Assembly (NCBI RefSeq): GCF_001550135.1
Contig: NZ_LRUE01000023.1
Span: forward strand, 59,268-123,267
From: Pseudoalteromonas shioyasakiensis
Lineage (GTDB): Bacteria > Pseudomonadota > Gammaproteobacteria > Enterobacterales > Alteromonadaceae
Reading direction: 5' to 3'
Length of the DNA: 64,000 nt
In this document: positions 26,378 through 35,958 of the stretch, one piece after another
Position numbering within the stretch: the stretch's first letter is position 1
Layout: each line of letters starts with the position of its first letter
Made by a program: the position numbers and the translations under genes
Notes under the pieces: model-generated
The model's input: only the letters and a program-made list of their open reading frames with translations
Told to the model about the DNA's origin: nothing
The model's database searches: none

Positions 26378-27871
26378 TTACAGCTTAAAGCTGCCATTAA
26401 CCAACTCCCTCACTATCGCAAACAAGTCACTCGCTAACATGCCTCTTTCACCTTCACGTTCTGCGGCAATATCACCGGCTTTTGCATGTAAGGTTACACC
26501 TAAACACGCTGCTTGCTGAGGAGTAAGCCCCTGTGCGATCAATGCCGCTATGATACCTGTTAATACATCGCCACTGCCGCCAACCGCAAGTGCAGGGTTA
26601 CCGTCGGTACACACCCATGTTTGGTTATTATCAGCAATTAAACTGCCAGCACCTTTGAGTACACAAGTAGTGGTATAGCTACGTGCGAGCTGCTTTACTG
26701 CATGAAAGCGATTTTCTTCAATATCGCTAGCGCGACAATTAAGTAACCTGGCAGCCTCACCGGGGTGTGGTGTAATAACGGTATTAGCAAATGGAAATGA
26801 CGAAGCATGCTGAGCCATTAAATTAAGTGCATCAGCATCAATAACCAGAGGCTTGTTATTAGTAAAGCAATACTGCATTACTGCTTCAAAGGTTGTTTCC
26901 GACCAAGTGTCTTGGCCAAGCCCTGGGCCAATAGCAACACAGGTTGCCCACTCTAGGGCGCTAATCAGGTTTGTATCTGTCACCATTAGCTCTGGCCGGC
27001 CAATACTCACAGGTAGAATAGAGCTACTATGGGTATACACTTTGACCATGCCCGCACCGCTGCGAAGCGCAGCCTCTGCGGTTAAACGAATAGCGCCTGC
27101 AGTGCCAGCATTACCACCAACACACAGCAATTTACCATGGCTGGCTTTATGGCTGTTGTTATCGCGCTTAGGAAGCCTAGCTTGGCTCTGATAATTGATA
27201 AGCTCAGCCGTGGGTGATGTCTGTTTTAAAAAGGCATCTTCAATACCTAAATCATTAAACTCTAATGTCCCTGCATGCGCTCTACCTTGCCCTGTCACTA
27301 AACCTTGTTTAATCCCCACAAAAGTCACAGTAAGCGCGGCTTTTATTGCGACTCCTTGTATGACACCTGTGTCGGCATGAATACCTGAGGGTAGATCAAT
27401 AGCAACTATCGGCACTTGGCTTTCGTTGGCAGCTTTAATCAGCTGTGAAAAAGGCTCGCGCACCGCGCTTTGAATTCCTGTGCCAAGCAGGCCATCAATA
27501 ATGATATCTGCACGCTCAATAGCACTGGCATCAGCGGTTATTGCCCCTCCGGCGTCAAGCCAAGCTTGCTGAGCACTGAGCGCATCACCTTTAAAAGGTT
27601 TATCAGATATTGCTGTAATAACCGTAACCTGTTTGCCCGCTTGTTTAGCTAAGCGAGCAACAACATAACCATCACCGGCATTGTTACCAACGCCCGCTAA
27701 CACTACGAATGTACTTGCTTTAGGAAAATAGCTGATAGCTTGCTGATAAGTCGCCAGCCCTGCTCGCTCCATAAGCTCATACAAGGTAACGCCAGAGCGC
27801 TTAGCTGCGGGTCCTTCATGGTCACGAACTTGCTCTGCTAAAAATACTGACTGCGAGAGAACAACTGACAT
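26378..27871 (-). CDS. nnr: Bifunctional NAD(P)H-hydrate repair enzyme Nnr
   Basis: Repairs damaged NADH and NADPH: the N-terminal half epimerises NAD(P)HX and the C-terminal half is an ADP-dependent dehydratase. Residues 1-220 show the YjeF_N fold with VGNNAGDGYVVARL and IIDGLLGTG. Residues 235-490 show the ribokinase-like dehydratase with CVGGNAGTAGAIRL, ITPHPGEAARLL and the catalytic GGSGDVLTGIIAALIAQG. 497 residues. In E. coli the gene lies directly before tsaE; here the two are about 10 kb apart. Confidence 0.96.
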   Translation of the reverse strand: MSVVLSQSVFLAEQVRDHEGPAAKRSGVTLYELMERAGLATYQQAISYFPKASTFVVLAGVGNNAGDGYVVARLAKQAGKQVTVITAISDKPFKGDALSAQQAWLDAGGAITADASAIERADIIIDGLLGTGIQSAVREPFSQLIKAANESQVPIVAIDLPSGIHADTGVIQGVAIKAALTVTFVGIKQGLVTGQGRAHAGTLEFNDLGIEDAFLKQTSPTAELINYQSQARLPKRDNNSHKASHGKLLCVGGNAGTAGAIRLTAEAALRSGAGMVKVYTHSSSILPVSIGRPELMVTDTNLISALEWATCVAIGPGLGQDTWSETTFEAVMQYCFTNNKPLVIDADALNLMAQHASSFPFANTVITPHPGEAARLLNCRASDIEENRFHAVKQLARSYTTTCVLKGAGSLIADNNQTWVCTDGNPALAVGGSGDVLTGIIAALIAQGLTPQQAACLGVTLHAKAGDIAAEREGERGMLASDLFAIVRELVNGSFKL

Positions 27872-27935
27872 ATCTATCCTTAAATTGGCCTTTTAATCAG
27901 CATATAAGTACAGATGAGTGCAGTCAATGAGGCAT

Positions 27936-27972
27936 AAAAAAACGGCGCGTAACTTACATTACGCGCCGTTTC
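27936..27972 (-). terminator. Rho-independent terminator of speD
   Basis: Perfect 13-bp stem AAACGGCGCGTAA/TTACGCGCCGTTT with a 6-nt loop and T tract on the reverse strand. Confidence 0.93.
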
Positions 27973-27989
27973 TTTAAAGCTATAGTGAC

Positions 27990-28802
27990 TTACTCAGTGT
28001 CTGGTAAGTTGCGACCGTAGAAGATTTCTTGCATCTCGCGGGTCAGCTTAGAGTAGATAACTTCTTCTTCTTCTTCCGAAAGATCTGCTGTAGAAACACC
28101 GAATAGGTAAGTATTCAAGTCAGTTTCTTTTAACATCATCTTCGTGTGGAACAAGTTCTCTTGATACACGTTCACGTCCATCATTTGGTACGCTTCTTTG
28201 GTATCTTCAGTCATATAGTTCTGAATTGAGTTAATCGCGTGATCGATATAGTGTTTTACACCATCAACGTCACGAGTAAAACCACGTACGCGGTAGTCAA
28301 TTGTTACAACATCAGACTCAAGGCTGTGAATTAAGAAGTTTAACGCTTTTAATGGCGAAATAATGCCACACGTTGATACTTCGATATCAGCACGGAACGT
28401 ACAAATACCATCATCAGGGTGTGCTTCTGGGTATGTGTGAACACAAATGTGGCTCTTGTCTAAGTGTGCTACCACTGTTTCAGGAAGAGGACCCGGCGCT
28501 TCATCAACGTCATACGTTGTTTGTTGCTCAATTGGCTCTTCAGAGATCAAGATTGTTACGCTGGCGCCTTGCGGATCATAATCTTGGCGAGAAACATTTA
28601 GAATGTTTGCGCCAATAATATCCACAACTTCACCTAAAATATCGGTAAGGCGATCAGCACTGTACTGTTCGTCGATATATTCAATATATTCTTTACGCTG
28701 TTGTTCCGTCTTTGCGTAACAAATATCGTAAATACTAAAACTTAAGCTCTTAGTTAAGTTATTAAAGCCATGAAGCTTAATTTTATCGAAGGGTTTATTC
28801 AT
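27990..28802 (-). CDS. speD: S-adenosylmethionine decarboxylase proenzyme SpeD
   Basis: Makes decarboxylated SAM, the aminopropyl donor for spermidine. It is the long E. coli-type form (270 residues). It carries the self-cleavage site HLDKSHICVHTYPE, where cutting before Ser creates the pyruvoyl cofactor and the alpha and beta chains. CTFRADIEVSTCGIISPLKAL and VNVYQENLFHTKMMLKE are also conserved. No speE is adjacent; a distant spermidine-synthase-like gene lies at 58918-59607. Single-gene unit with its own terminator. Confidence 0.97.
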   Translation of the reverse strand: MNKPFDKIKLHGFNNLTKSLSFSIYDICYAKTEQQRKEYIEYIDEQYSADRLTDILGEVVDIIGANILNVSRQDYDPQGASVTILISEEPIEQQTTYDVDEAPGPLPETVVAHLDKSHICVHTYPEAHPDDGICTFRADIEVSTCGIISPLKALNFLIHSLESDVVTIDYRVRGFTRDVDGVKHYIDHAINSIQNYMTEDTKEAYQMMDVNVYQENLFHTKMMLKETDLNTYLFGVSTADLSEEEEEVIYSKLTREMQEIFYGRNLPDTE

Positions 28803-28890
28803 GCTAAACCAACCTTAAAACGAGTGAAACCTGCACCAGCAGAAATAAAAGTTCGCGGATTTTATACGAATTTCCTGCTCGGAAAAAGCG

Positions 28891-29304
28891 TTATTTTACC
28901 TGTTCTTGCACAACTTCATGACTATGCGTAATTTCTACTGTCTTATCAAGCATTAAGGCTACAGAACAATACTTTTCAGCAGATAATTGTACCGCTCTTG
29001 CAAGGTGCTTTTCAGAGACATTATCACCGGTAACCACAAAGTGTAGATTAATCTTGGTAAACACGCGAGGTGCTGACTCAGCACGCTCTGCAGATAGCTT
29101 AACTTGCACATCAGAAAATGACTGTTTTGCTTTTTTTAAAATACTAACAACATCAACAGATGAACAACAACCCGCTGACATTAAAACCATTTCCATTGGG
29201 CTTGGCGCAGCGCTATCGCTACCTGCATCAAAAACTACATTGTGACCTGAATTTGAAAGGCCAATAAACGTATCGCCTTCTACCCATTTTACATTCGCTT
29301 GCAT
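28891..29304 (-). CDS. yhfA: OsmC/Ohr-family protein, YhfA type
   Basis: Small (137 residues) OsmC-fold protein very similar to what I recall of E. coli YhfA: MQANVKWVEG at the start, APSPMEMVLMSAGCCSSVDVVSIL with the OsmC cysteine region, and LSAEKYCSVALMLDKT near the end, which holds the second conserved cysteine. OsmC relatives reduce organic hydroperoxides with two cysteines; the exact substrate of YhfA is not known. Cytoplasmic. Stands between the DUF3802-like gene and speD on the same strand. Confidence 0.9.
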   Translation of the reverse strand: MQANVKWVEGDTFIGLSNSGHNVVFDAGSDSAAPSPMEMVLMSAGCCSSVDVVSILKKAKQSFSDVQVKLSAERAESAPRVFTKINLHFVVTGDNVSEKHLARAVQLSAEKYCSVALMLDKTVEITHSHEVVQEQVK

Positions 29305-29387
29305 GTGCTTTATCTCTTAAAGTTATTTTGCTTGATTGTAAGCAAGTCACACACAGATGCAAGGGATAAGAGGTGAGCTTTAAAGGA

Positions 29388-29418
29388 AAGCGAGTTGCTA
29401 ACTTTGAGCTGCTCGCTT
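29388..29418 (-). terminator. Weak terminator-like hairpin after the DUF3802-like gene
   Basis: AAGCGAG/CTCGCTT, 7 bp with a 17-nt loop, 32 bp after the stop, followed on the reverse strand by an interrupted T-rich stretch. Confidence 0.35.
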
Positions 29419-29449
29419 AAAGACTAGAAATTGTGTTGTGCTTTATAAG

Positions 29450-29797
29450 TTAGGCACTTTCTACAACAGCACTATCGAATAAGTTTTTTACTAATCCAGC
29501 AAACTCATCAATAAACGCGTGTTGTTCAACGGTTACTGTGTGATTTGTAACGCTGCTCAGCACTTCTTGTAAGTCATATACGATACCGTCGACTTCGCGA
29601 ACAATTTGGCTGCGTTGTTCAGTATTAAGCTCTGTGTGTTGCTCGCAAAGTAACATGACATTTTCTGCTATCACGTCTTCAATCAGCTCTAACACTGTTG
29701 GAGCTCCTGGTTTAATTTGACCCGGCTTCTCAAAAAGCGCTAAATTTTGAGTGAGATACATGACAAGATCATCGTACCCTTGCCTATCTAAAACCAT
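29450..29797 (-). CDS. Small conserved cytoplasmic protein, probably DUF3802
   Basis: 115-residue, mostly helical acidic protein with no signal peptide or membrane segment. Its pattern (early YDDLVMYLTQNLALF, then IEDVIAENVMLLCEQH, VDGIVYDLQEVLSSV, and FAGLVKNLFDSAV at the end) matches what I recall of DUF3802, found in Vibrionales and Alteromonadales. No function is known. I chose ATG 29797 because AGGTG lies 9 nt upstream; the GTG four codons earlier has no ribosome-binding site. It lies downstream of astD behind a terminator. Confidence 0.7.
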   Translation of the reverse strand: MVLDRQGYDDLVMYLTQNLALFEKPGQIKPGAPTVLELIEDVIAENVMLLCEQHTELNTEQRSQIVREVDGIVYDLQEVLSSVTNHTVTVEQHAFIDEFAGLVKNLFDSAVVESA

Positions 29798-29884
29798 ACG
29801 ACTGCACACCTAATAAAAAACTATCTCTTTAGATTTAAGCAGAAAGCGCTTTTAATTGCTACCTTTGCCAAGCATCTCATACAA

Positions 29885-29908
29885 AAAAAGCAGCCGAAGC
29901 TGCTTTTT
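29885..29908 (-). terminator. Rho-independent terminator of the ast operon
   Basis: Perfect 10-bp stem AAAAAGCAGC/GCTGCTTTTT with a 4-nt loop, 18 bp after the astD stop on the reverse strand. Confidence 0.92.
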
Positions 29909-29925
29909 ATAATAATTTACGATTA

Positions 29926-31395
29926 TTAATCGATTTTTAAGCCTGGGCTTAATGTCGCTGGCATTGCTACTTTTTCAAGCTCTACCGAAGCGACAGGGTA
30001 TGCACAATAGTCAGCAGCATAATATGCGCTTGCTCTGTGGTTACCTGATGCACCAATACCACCAAATGGTGCTGCACTTGATGCACCTGTGATAGGACGG
30101 TTCCAGTTTACGATACCTGCGCGAATACGACGAAGGAAATGGTCGTAATCTGCTGCGCTGTCGCTTAATAAACCAGCTGATAAACCAAAGCTTGTGTCAT
30201 TCGCTTTATCAATAGCGGCATCAAAATCAGTGAAGCGGAATACTTTAAGCAGTGGTCCAAAGTGCTCTTCGTCTGGGAAGTTAGCGACATTTGTACACTC
30301 TAAAATACCCGGTGTCACAAAGCCGGTATTTTCTTTGTGCGTTAGCTCAACTAACACTTCAGCGCCAAGCTCAACAAGTTGCTGTTGTGCTGTGACCATA
30401 CCAGCTGCTGCTGCTGAAGAAATCATTGACCCGATGAAAGGTTGCTCTTCTGCGTCGTAGTCACCTACTTTAATAGCTTTAGTTGCTTTAATAAGACCCG
30501 CTAAGATGGCATCACCTTGCTCGCCTGCAGGTAAGAATAACTTACGCGCACACGTACAACGTTGACCTGTAGAGATAAACGCTGATTGAATAATATCGTG
30601 GATAGCCGCTTTAGTGTCAGCAACATCAGTAACGATAAGCGGGTTATTACCACCCATTTCTAAAGCTAAGATTTTACCCGGTTGACCAGCAAACTGCTCA
30701 TGTAAAATATGACCAGTGCGCGAAGAGCCAGTAAAGAATAAACCGTCGATCCCTTTATGAGATGCAAGCGCTTTACCCGTTTCTACTTCACCTTGCACAA
30801 GGTTGATAACACCTGCAGGGAGACCCGCCTTTTGCCATAACTTTAACGTTAACTCAGCAACTGCTGGCGTTAGCTCAGACGGTTTAAATACCACGGTATT
30901 GCCTGCTAATAGTGCAGGTACAATGTGACCATTTGGTAAGTGACCAGGAAAGTTATAAGGGCCAAACACAGCTACAACACCATGCGGCTTGTGACGGATC
31001 ATCGCACGACCTTGTGGCATTGGGTTTTCAACATCGCCTGTACGCTCTAAAAATGCTTTTTCAGAGATAGCAATTTTACCCACCATCGCACCTGCTTCAG
31101 TACGTGTTTCCCATAGTGGTTTACCGGTTTCTTGTGCGATAGCAATCGCTAATTCTTCGCTGTGCTCTTTCAGTGTTTCTGCGAATGTTTTTACAATCGC
31201 TAAACGCTCTGCAAATGTTTTATCAGCCCAGCTGTAAAACGCTTCACGTGCAGCAGCGACTGCGCCGTCTACTTGTTCTGCGGTGGCAGTGTTTGCTTGC
31301 CAAATTACATCGTTATTTGCTGGGTTTACAGATTGAAAAGTATGACCTAGGCCTGCTTGCCATTGACCATTAATAAATTGCGCTGCATGAGTCAT
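29926..31395 (-). CDS. astD: N-succinylglutamate 5-semialdehyde dehydrogenase AstD
   Basis: Fourth step of the arginine succinyltransferase pathway: oxidises succinylglutamate semialdehyde to succinylglutamate with NAD+. Aldehyde dehydrogenase features are present: the NAD site FTGSSRTGHIL, the catalytic Glu in LALEMGGNNPL, and the catalytic Cys in STGQRCTCARKL. 489 residues, normal. It ends the astC-astA-astD gene run, 18 bp after astA. astB and a canonical astE are not next to it. Confidence 0.95.
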   Translation of the reverse strand: MTHAAQFINGQWQAGLGHTFQSVNPANNDVIWQANTATAEQVDGAVAAAREAFYSWADKTFAERLAIVKTFAETLKEHSEELAIAIAQETGKPLWETRTEAGAMVGKIAISEKAFLERTGDVENPMPQGRAMIRHKPHGVVAVFGPYNFPGHLPNGHIVPALLAGNTVVFKPSELTPAVAELTLKLWQKAGLPAGVINLVQGEVETGKALASHKGIDGLFFTGSSRTGHILHEQFAGQPGKILALEMGGNNPLIVTDVADTKAAIHDIIQSAFISTGQRCTCARKLFLPAGEQGDAILAGLIKATKAIKVGDYDAEEQPFIGSMISSAAAAGMVTAQQQLVELGAEVLVELTHKENTGFVTPGILECTNVANFPDEEHFGPLLKVFRFTDFDAAIDKANDTSFGLSAGLLSDSAADYDHFLRRIRAGIVNWNRPITGASSAAPFGGIGASGNHRASAYYAADYCAYPVASVELEKVAMPATLSPGLKID

Positions 31396-31413
31396 TAATA
31401 TGTCTCCTGAATT

Positions 31414-32430
31414 CTATAGTTCTGCAAGTGATACTGAATCACCCGCTTCTAAGTGAAGTGCTTTTGCTAGTTCACTTGAGATTACGATGCTATCGGCATC
31501 GCATGATAGGCTAACTTGAGTCACGGTTGCTCTAAAATCAGCAATTTTATCATTTGCTAACAATACCGTGGTGTCGCCTTGGCTTTCACCAATTTCAACT
31601 TTAACTGTGTGGGCATTTCTGACTGTAGCAATGTTATCTACTTTTGCTTCAACAGTTGGGCCTGCATCAAAAATGTCTACATAACCATTAAAGGTGAAAC
31701 CTTCGCTCTTTAATAGTTCAATCGCAGGGCGTGTGTTGTCATGTACTTGACCAATCACAGCTTGTGCATCTTTGCTCAGTAAGTTGACGTAAATTGGGTA
31801 TTTAGGCATTAACTCAGCAATAAATACTTTCTGGCCAATACCCGTTAAGTAATCTGCCGTTGGAAAGTCCATTGAGAAAAAGTGCTCTTCTAGCCATTGC
31901 CAGAATGGGCTTTCGCCGCTTTCGTCAGACACACCACGCATTTCAGCAATGACGGTGTCAGCAAAACGTTCTCTATGTTGATTAATAAACATAAAACGCG
32001 CTTTTGAAAGCAATTTACCGTTATTATTTTTACGGTAGCCATCTTTTAAGAATAATGTACATAGCTCAGTTGCACCGGTGTAATCATTACACAGAGTTAA
32101 AATATCAACGGCTTTATACACGTCTAGCGTACGAGAAGAATGAATTACTTTGCTTAAATGATAATGATAAAAAGCATCATCTAAACCAACAGCAGCTTCA
32201 ATACCCGAAGTCCCTACAACTTCACCCGTTTCGCTATCTTCAAGAACAAACAAGTAACCTTCATCACCTGGCTGCTGTGCTGCTTTTGCAAATGAGCTGA
32301 CAGAATGATCAATTTTCTTTTGTAATAACTCTTCATTATTAGGCAAAGACGTAAAGCCATGGCCTGACTCAACAGCAATCTTTACTAACGCTTGGTAATC
32401 GCTTTGCTGGATTGGGCGAAGGATCATCAT
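31414..32430 (-). CDS. astA: Arginine N-succinyltransferase AstA
   Basis: First step of the AST pathway: transfers succinyl from succinyl-CoA to the alpha-amine of arginine. The N terminus LRPIQQSDYQALVKIAVESGHGFTSLP and the tail region DIFDAGPTVEAKVDNIATVR are family signatures; the fold is GNAT-like. 338 residues. Two ATG codons in a row open the gene and either could be used. It lies between astC and astD. Confidence 0.95.
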   Translation of the reverse strand: MMILRPIQQSDYQALVKIAVESGHGFTSLPNNEELLQKKIDHSVSSFAKAAQQPGDEGYLFVLEDSETGEVVGTSGIEAAVGLDDAFYHYHLSKVIHSSRTLDVYKAVDILTLCNDYTGATELCTLFLKDGYRKNNNGKLLSKARFMFINQHRERFADTVIAEMRGVSDESGESPFWQWLEEHFFSMDFPTADYLTGIGQKVFIAELMPKYPIYVNLLSKDAQAVIGQVHDNTRPAIELLKSEGFTFNGYVDIFDAGPTVEAKVDNIATVRNAHTVKVEIGESQGDTTVLLANDKIADFRATVTQVSLSCDADSIVISSELAKALHLEAGDSVSLAEL

Positions 32431-32510
32431 AAGTCCGCTTGCTCCCTTATAAATAACGGTAAATTAAGAAATGTGGGCAAGCTTAACTTGCCCTGAAATG
32501 ACAGTTTCGT

Positions 32511-33716
32511 TTAGCCGTTAACGACTTTTGCAACTGCTTTTTCGAAACGAGCCATACCTTCGCGGATATCAGCTTCTGGAATTACAAGTGACGGAGTGAA
32601 ACGAACAACATCAGCGCCAGCCACTAAAGACATAACGCCTTCTGCTGTACCAGCCACTAAAAACTCTTTTGCACGACCTTTGAATTGCTCTGTTACTACA
32701 GCACCAATTAATAGGCCTTCGCCACGGATTTCAGTGAATACATTGTACTTTTCGTTAATCGCAGTTAATAACTCGCGGAATAACGCTGACTTTTCTTTAA
32801 CACCATTAAGTACGTCAGGAGTATTTACTGTGTCGAATGCAGCTTCTGCTACTGCACACGCAAGTGGGTTACCACCGTAAGTAGAACCATGAGTACCTAC
32901 TTTTAAGTGCTTAGCAATATCAGTTGTGGTGATCATTGCACCGATAGGGAAACCACCACCTAACGCTTTTGCAGTCGTTAAGATATCAGGAGTTACATTT
33001 AGACCTTGATAAGCATAAAGCTCGCCCGTACGACCAACACCTGTTTGTACTTCATCAAAGATAAGTAGTGCATTGTGCTTTGTACATAACTCACGAACAC
33101 CTTCAACAAACTCAGCAGTTGGCGAAATGATACCGCCTTCACCTTGCAGAGGCTCCATCATTACTGCACAAGTGCTGTCTGAGATAAGCGCTTCAAATGC
33201 TGCTAAATCGTTGTAGTCACAGTGAACGATATCACCAGGTTTTGGACCAAAACCATCAGAGTATGCAGCTTGACCACCTACTGTTACTGTGAAGAAGGTA
33301 CGGCCGTGGAAACCTTTGTTGAATGAGATAATTTGTGACTTTTGCTCACCAAAGTTATCAAGTGCAAAACGGCGTGCAAGTTTAAGTGCCGCTTCGTTAG
33401 CTTCTGCACCAGAGTTAGCAAAATATACTTTTTCAGCGAACGTTGCGTCAGTTAGCTTTTTAGCTAAGCGAAGCGCTGGCTCATTAGTCATTACATTTGA
33501 TAAGTGCCAAATTTTTTCGCCTTGCTCTTTTAATGCACTTACAAGAGCTGGGTGACAATGGCCAAGACAGTTAACAGCAATACCACCAGCAAAATCGATA
33601 AATTCGCGACCTTCTTGGTCCCATACGCGAGAGCCTTCGCCTCGAACTGGAATAACACTTGATGGTGCATAGTTAGGAACCATTACTTGATCAAATAATT
33701 CGCGATTGACTGTCAT
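32511..33716 (-). CDS. astC: Acetylornithine/succinylornithine aminotransferase (AstC/ArgD)
   Basis: PLP class III aminotransferase that converts succinylornithine (catabolism) or acetylornithine (biosynthesis). The PLP lysine is in TTAKALGGGFPIGAM, with FANSGAEANEAALK and DEVQTGVGRTG also present. 401 residues. Position at the head of astA-astD favours the catabolic role. E. coli has argD beside pabA, as here, so one enzyme may serve both pathways. Possible ArgR site upstream (33831-33848). Confidence 0.93.
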   Translation of the reverse strand: MTVNRELFDQVMVPNYAPSSVIPVRGEGSRVWDQEGREFIDFAGGIAVNCLGHCHPALVSALKEQGEKIWHLSNVMTNEPALRLAKKLTDATFAEKVYFANSGAEANEAALKLARRFALDNFGEQKSQIISFNKGFHGRTFFTVTVGGQAAYSDGFGPKPGDIVHCDYNDLAAFEALISDSTCAVMMEPLQGEGGIISPTAEFVEGVRELCTKHNALLIFDEVQTGVGRTGELYAYQGLNVTPDILTTAKALGGGFPIGAMITTTDIAKHLKVGTHGSTYGGNPLACAVAEAAFDTVNTPDVLNGVKEKSALFRELLTAINEKYNVFTEIRGEGLLIGAVVTEQFKGRAKEFLVAGTAEGVMSLVAGADVVRFTPSLVIPEADIREGMARFEKAVAKVVNG

Positions 33717-34085
33717 TTTATATCCTCATAATTGTAAGCACACTCAGAGTAAGGTGGCGCTCTAAAGCTAAACTAAGCCATTTTACTTAGTCGATTGAGC
33801 TTAGCGCAAAATCACCAAAATTACTCTTTGGTTCAATTTTCATTCATCCATTATTCCAGAAAATTTTCGTCCTGTCTCTTAGAAAACTTTCATGTAGCCC
33901 TTGAAAATAAAGGGCTTGAGATATTTTTTCATGGATAGTGAATAACTATTTGAAGGCTATTTTTTGCTCTAAATACTATAAAAAGGCGTACGGCTAGTGA
34001 GCCAAGCAGAGGCTAAAGAGAAAAAATTTGTCACTGCGGATTGATAAACAATGAATGAATAGTCGCAAAAAAATTAACAATTTTT
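33717..34085. other. 369-bp region upstream of astC
   Basis: No gene. It should hold the ast promoter. I see a possible ArgR box (33831-33848), a 7-bp hairpin AGCCCTT/AAGGGCT (33896-33916), and an A/T-only hairpin at the HDOD gene stop (34067-34087). Confidence 0.5.
33831..33848 (-). promoter_or_regulatory. Possible ArgR (ARG box) site before astC
   Basis: On the reverse strand TGAAT-GAAA-ATTGA differs from the ARG core TGAAT-WWWW-ATTCA by one arm base and one G in the spacer. It lies about 115 bp before the astC start. ArgR sites usually occur as pairs 3 bp apart; no adjacent second box is clear. Confidence 0.35.
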
Positions 34086-35270
34086 TTAATTAATTTGAAT
34101 ATGAAAGCGATCAAAATTGCATTTTGCTAGCTGATCAAGCTCTTCTTTAGTGAAATCGAAGTGTGCAAACCAACGCTCAGTTTCGTCATTTTCGACTAGT
34201 TGATGCTCATTTAAACTTAAATATTGAGCGTAACAACGTGCTTTTAAAATCACCTTGGTAAGCGGCAAATACTCATCGTTTTTAGCTAAAGGTGTAGTTA
34301 ACTGCTGCATTACCGCATTAAATGGCAAATACCTAAAAGCCATTTTCTCAATTACGGTGGCTGTTACCTTCATCGACTGCTTATTTAGCAAGGTGCTTAA
34401 AAATAAAGGATCCGGTTTTAGCTCTAATAAAGCTGTGTGTAGATCTTTCTTTTGCTCATCACGGGCTTTCGTTACTTGGCGCTGCCAAACTAACTCAAAA
34501 ATACGAAGGTATATACGTACTAGCGCTATCTTACCCACGTCGAGTAGCATACCTAAGGTAAACGCGTGCACCTCATTTACACCATTTAATTTAGCAAGTT
34601 CTTGAGCAGCAATGGCACACGCCATTGAGTTATCACGAAGTCGACGCTTTAGTAGTGGAAATGGCTCTGTACTGTGTGGCATCCAATGACGTACCGCAAA
34701 GGTTGGCACGACAAACTTTAAGTTATCTAAACCAATGTAGCGAAGCGCTAACAGTGGGTTATCGACTTGAACTGAAGTGTGTTTATTACGTTGTTTTCGA
34801 TAGAAAGGTAAATTCACAAACGCAACTAGCTCACGACCTAACCAACTCAAATCTTTAACTAACGGCTCTAGTCGACCTACTGAGGCCGAACGCACAGCTA
34901 AAATATCTAAAATAGCAGGTACGCTATCTTGAATCCCTATAGTTTCATGAATTACTGAATCAATGTCTTCAAGCTGCTTATGCATGGCAGCCTCAATCAC
35001 TTGGTGTAATTGCTTGCTCGCCTGTGCACGGTATTTATGGTGAGCAGTGCTACTCTTTTGACGTTTTTTCTCGGCAGCAACTTCTACTTCTAATAGAGTT
35101 CGCTGCTCCATTGATTCGCCATAATCAATTTCAAGGGTATGAATAAAGCCAATTTGACGCTGTGCAAAACTGTGACCAAGCAAAAGATCGTGCGCGCGCT
35201 CATTAAGCACCATCGCAGTCCTTTGTTGTCGGGTTTCTTCGGTCATTTGCACAGGCGTATTGTCGGTCAT
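34086..35270 (-). CDS. HDOD-domain signalling protein
   Basis: Cytoplasmic regulatory protein of unknown target. The HDOD domain covers about residues 115-330 (LAVRSASVGRLEPLVKDLSW through LGMLLDVGKIALVRIYL). HDOD domains resemble HD phosphohydrolases but lack the metal-binding residues, and act in regulation of flagella, biofilm or type II secretion. The first ~100 residues are charged and helical. 394 residues, no membrane segment. It lies 24 bp downstream of pabA, so may be co-transcribed with it. Confidence 0.8.
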   Translation of the reverse strand: MTDNTPVQMTEETRQQRTAMVLNERAHDLLLGHSFAQRQIGFIHTLEIDYGESMEQRTLLEVEVAAEKKRQKSSTAHHKYRAQASKQLHQVIEAAMHKQLEDIDSVIHETIGIQDSVPAILDILAVRSASVGRLEPLVKDLSWLGRELVAFVNLPFYRKQRNKHTSVQVDNPLLALRYIGLDNLKFVVPTFAVRHWMPHSTEPFPLLKRRLRDNSMACAIAAQELAKLNGVNEVHAFTLGMLLDVGKIALVRIYLRIFELVWQRQVTKARDEQKKDLHTALLELKPDPLFLSTLLNKQSMKVTATVIEKMAFRYLPFNAVMQQLTTPLAKNDEYLPLTKVILKARCYAQYLSLNEHQLVENDETERWFAHFDFTKEELDQLAKCNFDRFHIQIN

Positions 35271-35294
35271 ATTTGTTAATTCACTAGCCTAAGG

Positions 35295-35873
35295 TTAGAA
35301 GCGAGTTAAAAAGTTAGCAAGTAATTCAAGCCCTTGTTGGGTCAAAATTGCTTCGGGGTGAAATTGCACTCCTTCAAGTGCTAAATCATTATGCATGATC
35401 CCCATAATTTCATCAAAATCAGAATTTTGTTCTGTCCATGCGGTAATAGTGAAGTCACTAGGCAGGCTTTGTTTATCCACCACTAAAGAATGGTAGCGGC
35501 ATACCGTCAGCGGATTTGCCAAACCATTAAACACACCTTGATTGGTATGCTTAACTAACGAGGTTTTACCATGCATCACTTGCTTTGCACGAATAACATC
35601 AGCACCTAGAGCCTGAGCAATAGTTTGGTGTCCCAAGCAAATACCAAGAATTGGCAACTGCCCTTTTAATTGTTCGACCACTTGCAAGGAAATCCCCGCT
35701 TCGTTTGGTGAACATGGCCCAGGCGATAGTACGATGTGCTCAGGGTTAAGCTGTTTAATCTCAGCAATGCTGATCTCATCATTTCGTTTAACTAATACAT
35801 CTTGGTCTAAGCGCTGAAAATATTGCACTAGGTTGTATGTAAACGAATCATAATTGTCGATCATTAACAGCAT
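35295..35873 (-). CDS. pabA: Aminodeoxychorismate synthase glutamine amidotransferase PabA (or TrpG)
   Basis: Class I glutamine amidotransferase that supplies ammonia to PabB (folate) and perhaps TrpE (tryptophan). The nucleophile is Cys in LGICLGHQTIAQALGA; the His-Glu pair is in VQFHPEAIL. 192 residues. TrpG and PabA cannot be separated by sequence alone; the neighbourhood with astC/argD is that of pabA in E. coli. Confidence 0.92.
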   Translation of the reverse strand: MLLMIDNYDSFTYNLVQYFQRLDQDVLVKRNDEISIAEIKQLNPEHIVLSPGPCSPNEAGISLQVVEQLKGQLPILGICLGHQTIAQALGADVIRAKQVMHGKTSLVKHTNQGVFNGLANPLTVCRYHSLVVDKQSLPSDFTITAWTEQNSDFDEIMGIMHNDLALEGVQFHPEAILTQQGLELLANFLTRF

Positions 35874-35958
35874 TGCGTGTAACCCAAAATTACTCAGTCA
35901 AAATAATGAAGGCGCATTTTACCCCAAGCGTTCATAAATGTCGGCAAAAAATGGGGTA

